Assembly (NCBI GenBank): GCA_023205875.1
Contig: CP060758.1
Coordinates: forward strand, 744,001-808,000
Length of the DNA: 64,000 bases
Source of the DNA: Chloropicon primus
Taxonomy: Eukaryota; Chlorophyta; Chloropicophyceae; Chloropicales; Chloropicaceae
Direction: 5' to 3'
In this document: positions 8,824-17,300 of the stretch, in pieces
Layout of the letters: each line of letters starts with the position of its first letter
How positions within the stretch are numbered: the first letter of the stretch is position 1
The notes under the pieces: model-generated
What the model was told of the DNA's origin: nothing
Database searches by the model: none
The model's input: the letters and a program-made list of their open reading frames with translations, nothing else
Program-made: the position numbers and the translations under genes

Positions 8824-9528
8824 TCAAAGCAAAATCGTCAAGAGCTCCAACTCCAGATAGAGCTTCGAGTGCGGTGGAATCAGCCCTTGGACGCCCTTGG
8901 AGCCGTAAGCAAGTGAAGCTGGTATCACACAGTTTGCTTTTTCACCCACACACAACTAGAGGAGCCGGGGGGGGGGGAGGGGAAGCAAGTTTGGGTTTTG
9001 GTTAGTAAGCAGCACACAAAGTCTGCTGCCGGGCTAAACACTTACCTGTTTCACGGCCTCTTCCCAGCCCGGGACGACAGCTCCTGCTCCGAGCTTAAAC
9101 GTGAAAGGCTTCTGCCTCGCGTAAGTGCTGTCGAACACCCTCCCGTTCTCCAGCTGCAAACAAAGGCGACAACGAACAGCCACGGTCAGTACGTTGCAAG
9201 AGAGAAACCAAATGCAAGGGCGAAATCAATGCCACGACTTGCTGGCGAGACTTACCCTGCAAGTATAGTGCACCCTAACCGTCTGCCCCGTCTTTGGGTA
9301 GACATTATCCGTCCCCAGTGATTGCACCACAACTTCAACTTGTTCCTAAACCAAGTCATCCGTACACAATATGATGCGACAACAACAACAACAACAACAA
9401 GCCAAAGTGTCAATTCGTTTATCCGGGTTTAGGCACACCAATCTGGGGCAACCTGTTATGACGTATCGTATCATTCTCGAGGCCAAAAGTTCAACCTTTG
9501 TCACCTCTGTCCTTGGTTCACCTACCAT
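8824..9528 (-). CDS. FKBP-type peptidyl-prolyl isomerase (four exons)
   Basis: Small FKBP12-like proline isomerase of 110 residues, split so finely that no single reading frame shows it. Exons on the minus strand: 9528-9526 (only the ATG), 9345-9256 (30 codons, ends VRVHYTCR), 9153-9046 (36 codons, ends EEAVKQ) and 8955-8824 (43 codons and TGA). All introns are phase 0 with GTAGGT or GTAAGT donors and CAG/TAG acceptors. The joined protein has the FKBP hallmarks in order: VHYT, NGRVFDS, PFTFKLG, VVPGWEEAV, IPASLAYG, IPPHSKLYLELELL. The active-site Trp (PGW), Tyr (AYG) and Phe residues are present. No targeting sequence, so probably cytosolic. The Met-only first exon is inferred from ATG followed at once by GTAGGT; a longer 5' exon cannot be excluded. 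Confidence 0.88.
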
Positions 9529-9902
9529 GGCAGCACCTCTCTCGTCCTTTGCCTCTCGCCTTGTTGTCCAATCCTTCTCAGGCTTGGGGGTTTGACCCTC
9601 GTCATTACATTCGCATGAAATGTTTTTGAACCCGAGAGAGAGGTGGGGGAGGAAGGCATTGAGGCATTGAGAGGGTCGAACGAAGGAGGCAGGGCGACAG
9701 GGGGCTCCAAAGGCGTCACCTTTGGCTTGCGTCCCAACTCGTGGAAGTCGGTCCAGAGGTTGTTGTCTTTCGGAAAGGAAAGAGGGAGAGAGCTCGAGGG
9801 AGGAAGGCCAAACCAAGGTTGTTGGAGAAGGTCGAGCACCACCAAAGGGAGCTTGACCGAAGGGCAAGGGAGAAGAAGGTGCACTGCAAGGGCACTGCCA
9901 AG
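9529..9902. other. Divergent intergenic region, FKBP / thioredoxin-like
   Basis: This 374-base gap lies between two outward-pointing starts. An open frame continues through most of it in the frame of the thioredoxin-like protein but without an ATG before 9903, so a 5' exon with a non-obvious start cannot be excluded. No other gene is seen. Confidence 0.45.
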
Positions 9903-10322
9903 ATGGCGGAGAGCGTCCGTTGGGACAACTGGGAGCTTATCCAGGACGCGGTACAGAGCACGGGGGATGACCTCCTCCTCGTGGTGGTGTGTTTCGCACA
10001 AAAGTGGTCCCCAACGTCTTTGGACACTGCGGTGAAGGTGGAGAACATCAGGAAGAGTGGCGAGGCCGACAGGAACGGGGCGCAGGCCTTCATCATCAAC
10101 GCAGACGAGGAGAGGGGGAGGTGCTGGGAGTTTGGAATCAAGACCACTCCGGCTTTTGTATTCTACTGGAAAGGCAAACAGCTGTCTGTCCAAAGGCTTC
10201 TGCACGACAACGACGTGAAGCTCACGGGGTCCTTCTCGGAGCAGACTCTTCTCAAAGTCATCAAAGCCGCACGGGAAAGCAGCTTGAGGGGAGTTAAGCA
10301 TTTCACGGCACCTGTATCATGA
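9903..10322 (+). CDS. Thioredoxin-fold protein lacking the CxxC motif
   Basis: 139-residue protein starting MAESVRWDNWEL. It has the thioredoxin order of elements: an N-terminal helix, a core strand LLLVVVCFAQKWSPTS where active thioredoxins have WCGPC, a second strand AFIINADEE, the cis-Pro block WEFGIKTTPAFVFYWKGK, and a C-terminal strand/helix ending LLKVIKAARES. The TTP cis-proline that faces the active site is kept, but no CxxC is present, so a classical redox role is unlikely. Such proteins usually serve as scaffolds or binding modules. No exact family is recognised. The start is the first ATG in a frame that stays open upstream. Confidence 0.6.
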   Translation: MAESVRWDNWELIQDAVQSTGDDLLLVVVCFAQKWSPTSLDTAVKVENIRKSGEADRNGAQAFIINADEERGRCWEFGIKTTPAFVFYWKGKQLSVQRLLHDNDVKLTGSFSEQTLLKVIKAARESSLRGVKHFTAPVS

Positions 10323-10471
10323 AACAAAACACGCTCAAGGAGAGAGAAATACAACTTGTACTACTACCTACTACGTTATTTGAACAAAGTAATCGACAAA
10401 AGCACACTCAAAACCGCCGAGGCGATGATCAGACCCTACCCCCCCAAACACACGCACGCACAACAACGCCT

Positions 10472-12622
10472 TCACGTCAGCTGGGGCAGTGGCCTATCAA
10501 ACCTGGTTTTTCCCGGCCCATCACGAGGGTTGCGAAGTTGAGCAAGAGACGCGTCCTTTGCAATTTTGATGCCGTACTTTGTGGCAGCGCTCTCGAGGTC
10601 CATGCCCCCCTCACCAAAGTACTTGTTCTGTATGATGCTCAGAGTCTTCAAGGAGAGGTTTTTGCCCCCGTGCTTTAGTATGCAATCGGCCAAGGCAGAG
10701 CAAGAAGCATCAGTGCACTTGGTCGAATCCAGGTGCAGCTCCTCTATCTTTGAAGCGGGCAGGAGCGTGGCGACCGCGGCCACGCCCTCGTCAAAGAGAG
10801 GGTTCCACGAGACGTTCAGGGACTTGAGGTTGTTGCTCGCGTTCGTCTCGATCGCTCTCGCGAGGAAGGTGAGTCCCATGACGCCCACGTCGTTGTAAGA
10901 GATATCAAGCTTCTCGAGCGCCTTGTTCGAGGACATCATGTCCGCAATCACTTGGGCGCCCTTGTCCTGGATTCCGTTCTCTGCAAGGCTCAACTCCTTG
11001 AGGGACTTGTTTTCCTTGAGGAAGCCCATGAGGAAGGTGAGGGCGCTGTGGCTCATGAAGTTCGCCCTGAGGTTTATGACCCTGACCTTGTGCTTCCTCG
11101 AGCTCCGTATGAGAGAAATGACTGCCCGTATCCCCTCGATCGACCTGGTCCCGATGTTGTTCGAGCTAAGGTCGAGGGAGTATATCGGTATCTCCCTCGA
11201 GTTCTCGATCGAGTTCAGCAGGACTTGAACGGTGTCCGGATCGATGTCGTTCCCGCTCACGTCGAGGTGCTTCAGATTCTTGCAGTGGTGCAAAACATCG
11301 GACAGATTCTTGATGCCCACGTGGCCGAGGTTGCAGAAAGGAAGGGACAGGTACACGAGGTGCTGCAGCCTCGGGTACTTTTGCGTGTTCAGCGGTCCCT
11401 CGAGCCGGAGGTAGTCCGATATCCTCGCCCTTTCCCCATCGGAGAGGTGCGTCAGGTCCTCCTTCCCCGTCTTGGAGGCGTGCTGCTTGGTCTGATAAGG
11501 AGTTTTCATCGGCTTCCTCGTCTTGTGCATCATGTGCACGACACCCTGGGCCGTGTGCGAGCCACCCCGGTACTGGCCCTTCCTATTCCCCTTCCCGGTG
11601 CCCTTGCCCTTGTGGTTCGTCAGGTCCATCCCGAACGTGTTCTCGAAGGTGTCCTGCTTCTCAGCGTCCCCACGAGCGTTGTCGATCTTGATCTGGCTGA
11701 TCCGCCTCCCCCTCTTTCTCGCGACGACGAGGGCAGGGAGAACGATTTTGGTGAGCTCCCTCTCGGGATTGTTCCTCACGATCTTCTTCTTCTTCTTGCG
11801 AGCGATGCCAGAGTTCCCAACCGCGGTGGTCTCGAGCTCCCTCATCGTGAGCTCGTCCCGTGTGGCTTTCTTGAACTCCTTGGTGACCTTGGCCAGAACG
11901 ACCTCGGGCGTCCACTCCTGTATCTTCACCTTCTCGATCTCCACGTTGATCCTTCTCTTGATGTTGTTGTCGATCATCTCCGTGATCTTCTCCTTCCTCC
12001 TCTTCATCTCGTGGAAGTAGATTTCCCCTCCCCTCTCCAGCTCCTCGAAGCTCTTCTTTATAATCTTCCTCCTCTCGTCCTGGTACTTGGCCACGAGCTT
12101 CTTCCGGAGCTTGGACTCTTGCTCCCGGAGCCACTCCTTGGCGCGCTCCCTGACCTCGCGCTGCAGCTGGCGCTTCTCCACCAGGGTCTTGTTCCTGCCC
12201 TTGTAACCCCCGATGCCCGATAGCTTGTCCAGCTTTGAATCAATCTGCTTCAGCGCTTTCTCGAGCTGGTCCTTGAGAGGAGAGCCCGACTGGGACGAGA
12301 GCAGAACCTGGTTGGCAAAGAATTGGAAAGTCTCCGATTGCTCCAACTTCTTCTTCTCCCTCTCTGATTTGTCCTCCACCCCGGAGCCCTGAAGCACGAG
12401 CTGGTCGTTGTTGGGCACCTGAGGGAACCCAATCGGCACTCCAGGTCCGCTCAGGCTTCCCCTCCCCCTCACCAAGGACACTCGCTTCGACTTGACGCCG
12501 TTCATCCCTAGGCTTGGGCTTGTCCTCGTCCTTGACGAGCTCCTTTTTGACCTTGTGGCCGAGGCACAACACCTCCTTCGGTTATCTCCCAATCCCAACC
12601 CCTCTTCAGACACCTCCATCAT
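10472..12622 (-). CDS. Ribonuclease-inhibitor-type LRR protein with coiled-coil N-half
   Basis: 716 residues, starting MMEVSEEGLG. Residues 120-270 are a charged helical region (KEWLREQESKLRKKLVAKYQ and following) likely to form a coiled coil. A basic KKKKK cluster lies near 290. Residues 400-660 hold at least seven leucine-rich repeats of the RI/NLRC type, each with L..L.LS.N.I..G-like spacing (LKHLDVSGNDIDPDTV, LKELSLAENGIQDKGA, LEKLDISYNDVGVMGL, LKSLNVSWNPLFDEGV). RI-type repeats bind other proteins; in algae they are common in flagellar, RanGAP-like and unassigned proteins. No catalytic motif is seen. The partner and location are unknown. Confidence 0.7.
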   Translation of the reverse strand: MMEVSEEGLGLGDNRRRCCASATRSKRSSSRTRTSPSLGMNGVKSKRVSLVRGRGSLSGPGVPIGFPQVPNNDQLVLQGSGVEDKSEREKKKLEQSETFQFFANQVLLSSQSGSPLKDQLEKALKQIDSKLDKLSGIGGYKGRNKTLVEKRQLQREVRERAKEWLREQESKLRKKLVAKYQDERRKIIKKSFEELERGGEIYFHEMKRRKEKITEMIDNNIKRRINVEIEKVKIQEWTPEVVLAKVTKEFKKATRDELTMRELETTAVGNSGIARKKKKKIVRNNPERELTKIVLPALVVARKRGRRISQIKIDNARGDAEKQDTFENTFGMDLTNHKGKGTGKGNRKGQYRGGSHTAQGVVHMMHKTRKPMKTPYQTKQHASKTGKEDLTHLSDGERARISDYLRLEGPLNTQKYPRLQHLVYLSLPFCNLGHVGIKNLSDVLHHCKNLKHLDVSGNDIDPDTVQVLLNSIENSREIPIYSLDLSSNNIGTRSIEGIRAVISLIRSSRKHKVRVINLRANFMSHSALTFLMGFLKENKSLKELSLAENGIQDKGAQVIADMMSSNKALEKLDISYNDVGVMGLTFLARAIETNASNNLKSLNVSWNPLFDEGVAAVATLLPASKIEELHLDSTKCTDASCSALADCILKHGGKNLSLKTLSIIQNKYFGEGGMDLESAATKYGIKIAKDASLAQLRNPRDGPGKTRFDRPLPQLT

Positions 12623-12884
12623 CTCCTCGGTTGACCCTTTCCCGGGAAAAAAAAAAAAAAAAAAAGTTTTGCTTAATCAAAGGACGCGAAGAGAGAGACA
12701 GAGAGAGAGAGAGAGAGACCAGACCACCAGAGAAAGAGAGAGAGGCCAGGGGAGAGAGCAGCTTCTCTGTTTCTAATTGTTATCCTTATTTGGAAGCCAA
12801 GACAGGAAAAAGTTTCCTTTCCATGAGGAGGCCCAAGGTTTTGGGAAAAAAATCGATCGTAATCTAATTTTAGAAAACGGGGGG
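12623..12884. other. Divergent intergenic region with poly-A and GA runs
   Basis: Holds an A run of about 18 at 12648-12665 and a GA-rich run at about 12688-12740 between the starts of the LRR protein and the next gene. No gene is seen. Confidence 0.4.
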
Positions 12885-14051
12885 ATGCCATCGCCATCGC
12901 CATCGCCATCGCCATCGCCATCGTCGCCATCGCCATCGTCGTCATGCGTGGACCTGGACCTGGTGGGGGGCGGGAAGAGCGTGTGGACTGATATGGGAGC
13001 ATCGTCCTCTTCTCCACTTTGGTTCGACTTCTCCCTTGAAGGAGTTGGGGGACGGGGGAGGATGCCAGGAGCCGAGGGAGTCTCTGCTGGTCCGAGACTC
13101 GAGGGGTGCATCCTGGGCGATGGGCCTGGGCTGGAGAAGGTCGAGCGGGGCAGGTCCGAGGACGGCGCGTCGACCTCGCGGTCACGAAGCTGGTCCTCGT
13201 CGCCGTGTCCAGCGGAGGCTCCTCCGCCCTTCAAAGCGTTGTCTTACAAGAGCAGGAAGCTCGGTGGTTTAGGCGTGGTGCTCACGGGGGGCGTCGACGT
13301 CGACTTCGCGGAGCCACGGGTCGCTGACCAGGGCACTGCCAGTGAGATTCGCTTGGAGCCTCCGGGCACGACGCTGTGCCGGGACTTCTCGGTCAAGTGC
13401 CGAGCGAAGTGCAAGTGCGGCCCGCTGGACCTCCAGCCCAAGCTGCCGACGGTCGTGCCCCTCGAGACGACGAGGAGACTCAAGAGGGGCTGGTGGTTTC
13501 CCAAAGCCACTCTGGGCACGAGTCGGGGCTCTTCGACTGCATTCGTCAAGGACAAGTGCACGATCGGGATCGATTTCTGCGACGGGCGGTGCGCAGTGGA
13601 CCTCAAATCCGCGCAGGCGATGCAGGGAAGCTCGGGGGACACCTTGTCCATGCAAACGAAGGGCAAGATCGTCGCTCCGCCGGCGAATTTGAAGGCTTTC
13701 AGTCATAAGCTCGCGTTCAAGTCGAGCCGAGGCCCCTCCCTCTCGGTTGCATGGCAGATGAAGAAGAACTGGGACAAGGTCTCGGTCCCTCTGGAGGCCG
13801 AAGCCGGAGGCGTCAAGCTTACGTGGGAAGCTCCAAACCGCAAAATGAGTATAGAGGCAAAGAAGGGCCTTCTTTTGCCGAGGGCGCTCGAGGAGCTGCG
13901 GTACAAGATTGACCAGAGCGGCAACGAGCTCAGAGCGAAGCCGAGGCTCCTGCCGGAGCTGGAGCTCACGCTCACTTGGAAGCGGAGCAAACCACGCGCC
14001 TTGAAGTCTCTGCTGTTCTCGTACGAGCAGAGCGGCGTGCCTGTTTCGTGA
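12885..14051 (+). CDS. Unrecognised protein with N-terminal Ser-Pro repeat
   Basis: 388 residues from the first ATG. The start region is a (GCCATC)n-type repeat that encodes alternating Pro and Ser (residues 2-20). Residues 20-130 are Gly/Ser-rich and probably disordered. From about 135 onward the sequence alternates polar and hydrophobic residues in short strands (GGLGVVLTGGVDVDF, CTIGIDFCDGRCAVDL, PSLSVAWQMKKNWDKVSV, ELELTLTWKRSK), suggesting a beta-sheet-rich or beta-barrel C-terminal domain such as an organelle outer-envelope protein. I do not recognise a family. The open frame extends further upstream without an ATG. Tail-to-tail with the ABHD17-like gene. Confidence 0.55.
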   Translation: MPSPSPSPSPSPSSPSPSSSCVDLDLVGGGKSVWTDMGASSSSPLWFDFSLEGVGGRGRMPGAEGVSAGPRLEGCILGDGPGLEKVERGRSEDGASTSRSRSWSSSPCPAEAPPPFKALSYKSRKLGGLGVVLTGGVDVDFAEPRVADQGTASEIRLEPPGTTLCRDFSVKCRAKCKCGPLDLQPKLPTVVPLETTRRLKRGWWFPKATLGTSRGSSTAFVKDKCTIGIDFCDGRCAVDLKSAQAMQGSSGDTLSMQTKGKIVAPPANLKAFSHKLAFKSSRGPSLSVAWQMKKNWDKVSVPLEAEAGGVKLTWEAPNRKMSIEAKKGLLLPRALEELRYKIDQSGNELRAKPRLLPELELTLTWKRSKPRALKSLLFSYEQSGVPVS

Positions 14052-14144
14052 ATAAAAGCCACGAGATCACGTTTACGTACATGTATGGAAACACGTTTAT
14101 TGTACACTTAGCGCAGCAAAGTCAACGCTTGCGGGGCTCCCAAG

Positions 14145-14399
14145 TCAAGACATCGAGATCTCCTGCATGAAGTGTCCCAACCTCTCGACGTACTGAGGTG
14201 AAAAGTCGAGATTCTGATGGTCGTATCCCTCGACCCACAGGGGGGACACGCTGTTCCCGCACAAAGAGTGCAGCAAGGTGGCGTTGCTGATGTGAATAAC
14301 CTCGTCCGCAGTTCCATGCATGATAAGCGTGGGCGCCTTGATCTTCTGCACAAACTCCAAGTTCGGATAGATGTCCAGCCCTGCAGTTCCACACACGCA

Positions 14400-14435
<36 letters not shown>

Positions 14436-15207
14436 CGGCGAGGTGAGTGAAAAGGCCAGTTTGGGGCGAGAGCTCGCGATCCACTCTCGGAGGACTTACA
14501 CACAGGCCACTTCTCTATCGTGGGCTTGAGCACTCTCATGCCGGAAGCGAGGGGGCTGTGGAGGATGACCCCCCCGAGCTCCTCAACCTTGGAGGCGAGC
14601 TCGCACGTGGGACCGGAGCCGACGCTCTGACCGTACAGAATGATGTCCTTGGGGTTCACTTTTCGGTCGTCCACCAGGTAGCTCCAGCACGCCCTGATGT
14701 CTGCAAAGGTGTTCCTGATCGACGGAGAACCCGTGCTTCGACCGTATCCACTGTAGTCTGCAGGAGCAAAGACAGGGTCGAGCGTTTTCGATACGGGGTG
14801 GTCAGACCGCTGAGCGCGCAAGGGGGGGAGCCCACTTCACTCCGTTCGAACTCACCGTAGCCAAGGACGTTCACGCCCAGAGTCTCGGACAAGTGGACGT
14901 ACACCGACTGCATAATCCCAAGATCGACTGCGTTGCCGTGCGAGTGAAGGAGGGTCTTCTTCGCCCCCACTCCGTTCCCCGTGTCGTACGGCACGTATAT
15001 CGCCACGATCTTCTCCCCTCCCCCTCCTCCCCTCCTTCGCTCCGTGTCCAACTTCATAACCTTGCATCGGCTGAGGTCCCTCGTGAATCCACCCGAAAGG
15101 GTATACTTTCCGCCTTCGGAGGACGTTATCGTGTATGTCGGTGGCTTGGGAGGGAAGTAAGCGAGCATTCCCGCCACCCTGTCGATCAGGGCTGCCCACA
15201 GACCCAT
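14145..15207 (-). CDS. ABHD17-type alpha/beta hydrolase (three exons)
   Basis: ABHD17 enzymes are serine hydrolases that remove palmitate from membrane proteins. Exons on the minus strand: 15207-14856, 14757-14500 and 14380-14145, with phases 1 and 1 (GTGAGT and GTAAGT donors, CAG acceptors); product 281 residues. The N-terminus MGLWAALIDRVAGMLAYFPP resembles the membrane-anchoring start of the family. The oxyanion segment is LLHSHGNAVDLG, followed by NVLGYDYSGYGRSTG across the first junction. The nucleophile elbow is ILYGQSVGSGPT (Ser), the acid lies in LIMHGTADEVI (Asp) and the His in VEGYDHQNL. Intron 2 carries a run of about 29 bases of (CT)n in sense orientation. Substrate is unknown. 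Confidence 0.88.
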
Positions 15208-15609
15208 CCTTCCACCACCCTTCCTTGACCTTCCACCCTCGCACGCCAAAGCACCACAAGCACCCAGCCAAGCATCTGATGATTTGCTCGAGAGGATATC
15301 CTCCGCGGAGGGAACAACGATGGATCGTCGTATTGAGTCGTCGCTCGCATTGAGGGTTGGAGTTGGAGTTGGGAAGCACTTTCTACTTCTTGTACGACGC
15401 TGAAGCGATGCGTCCGAGGGAGGAAGAGAATAACGAGGAGGGGGAGGAAGAAGAAGTGTGGAAGGGAGAGAAAGAGAGAGAGGCAAAGAGAAATTGTGCA
15501 ATCCTTCATCGAGAAGAGAATAACACGCCTGGACTGGACCTCGGACTTCGTCCAAGATGATTTCAACACAAAGGAGTTGCCTTGATGATATCAATAACAG
15601 AAGGAGGCT
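15208..15609. other. Intergenic region between two minus-strand genes
   Basis: This 402-base stretch is the 5' flank of the ABHD17-like gene and the 3' flank of the two-membrane-span protein. It is GA-rich around 15415-15485. Open frames here are extensions of neighbours without their own support. Confidence 0.4.
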
Positions 15610-17105
15610 TTACGCTCTGTTTTTCTTGTAGATCCAGCTGGCGATCATGAAGAGGAAGATGCTTGGAACCATGAGACCGATGCCAATGCCCAACTTCTGT
15701 CCCTTGGACATGCCAAAGTCGCCGGTTCCCTCCGTGACCCTCATGTAGCCGAGCCAAGCGTCCCTGCTGTACCTCACCGTGGTCGTCAAGTCCACGTTGC
15801 CGTACACTGGGACCCCGGTCTTGTACTTGCCAGTCTGGAAGCTTCCGGAGGACTTGTCGTAAAAGCACCCGTAGGAGGAGGCGGCGTTCGGCACGACGGG
15901 CAAGCTAGAATCGAGCACCAGAGACTCGAGCGGCGCCGTGGTGTGATGCTCCATCTTGACCTTGATGCAGAGCTCTTGAAGGTTCTCGTAGTAGGTGCAC
16001 GTCTCTGCGTAGAAGGTGCCGCCGTAATTGTTCACGCACCTCCTCTTGCAGTCTCTGTAAGCCTTGTCCTGATCATCCTTTGTCTTCCAACGGCACTGGT
16101 AGGTCAGCATGTTGGCAAACTTTTGGTTGAACGCGGTCGTGTACCTGTTGTTGGAGAACACCCTCGCGATCACGTTGCACTGGTCGGGCTGAATATTCTT
16201 GAAGCCCAAGGTGGTTCTCCACTTGTACTGCGGGCTCAGTGGGTCGGCTCCGTCCTTGATCGCCTTCTTGTCCGTGAACGTATCGGTGGCGACCTGGCTC
16301 AGCGGCATGCTGAAGTTCGTGGCTCCTGGGAAACGAGAACAAAGGTTGGCTCGCGCGTCGTCAGTGCCTCCGCGCATAGCTTTCAAGGGAAGCACCTGGA
16401 CGCAGGCAAAAAGGAGACCTCACTTACCGCCTGGATAGTTGTTGCAAATGACCTGAGCTTCAACCTTTACTGAAGGTGCCTCGTCATACTTCTTCGTCCT
16501 CACAAAGTCCTTCCACGTCAGAACGTAGTCATTGTACGCGTTGATCCTGTCGGTTCTCGTGTCTGCACTCGACTTGGCGAGGAACACTGCGCCAATGATA
16601 CCAAGGATGAGGCCTCCGGCGAGGGCAAGGATCAAGAAACATCCGGCGCAAGACACATGAGAACCTCCGTCTCCGTACCTCGCGCGACGGCTCCAGCGGG
16701 GCCTCCAGCGAGAGGACCGTCCACCTGTTGGAGCGAGCACAAGCAGACCGGGAGGGCGTGGGAGTCAGCTCTCGGTTCGGCGGCAAAGACGCAATCTTTG
16801 TCGACGGAAAAGAGACAGAACTTACCTCTGTTGTGGTGGTGGTGGTGGTGGTGCTGTTGGTCGCCCCCCCCGTAGTGGTTGCCGCCCCACTGAGTGCCTT
16901 GCTTCGTCGGAGCTGCCTGGTAATCACTTCCGGAGTTCATGTTCGGGTACTGGGGGTTGCCTTGAGGGTAACTGGGCTGGCCGTACCCGGTGGGCTGGCC
17001 GTACCCGGTGGGCTGCTCTCCGTACCCTGTGGGCTGGCCGTACCCAGTGGGCTGGCCGTAGCCGGTCGGTTGTTGCTGCGGGAACTGCGGAGCGCTTGGA
17101 TCCAT
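15610..17105 (-). CDS. Unrecognised two-span membrane protein with GYGQP repeats and Cys-rich loop
   Basis: Three exons on the minus strand: 17105-16826, 16724-16428 and 16325-15610 (phase 1 at both introns, GTAAGT donors, CAG acceptors); product 430 residues. The N-terminal 55 residues carry five QPTGYG units and a stretch of seven His follows near residue 84. A hydrophobic span lies near 118-142 ([20 protein letters not shown]) and a second at the C-terminus ([20 protein letters not shown]) before a short basic tail KKNRA. The 260-residue region between them has at least eight Cys (among them CRWK, CKRRC, ETCTYY, YGCFYD), expected to form disulfides in the lumen or outside. This N-in, loop-out plan resembles CDC50/LEM3-type proteins, but their signature motifs are absent. 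Family unknown. Confidence 0.7.
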
Positions 17106-17300
17106 CTTCGAACTCTCCCGAGATAGAAGCAAGTCGCGAACTTGGCTTCACCTGCACGACGACGCCACGATGGTCACCTTTGGCCAACTCAATTCGGAAT
17201 TCGGGGGAGACCGAAATCCAGAAACGGGCGAAAACGGACAGGGGGCATCGATATTTTTGGGTGTGTTCCGTTTAGAACGTTGTTGGTAAGATTACAAAGA

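Noticed and set aside
10952-12223. 423-codon plus-strand frame
   Set aside because: Antisense of the LRR protein; Leu/Arg/Val-rich mirror without motifs.
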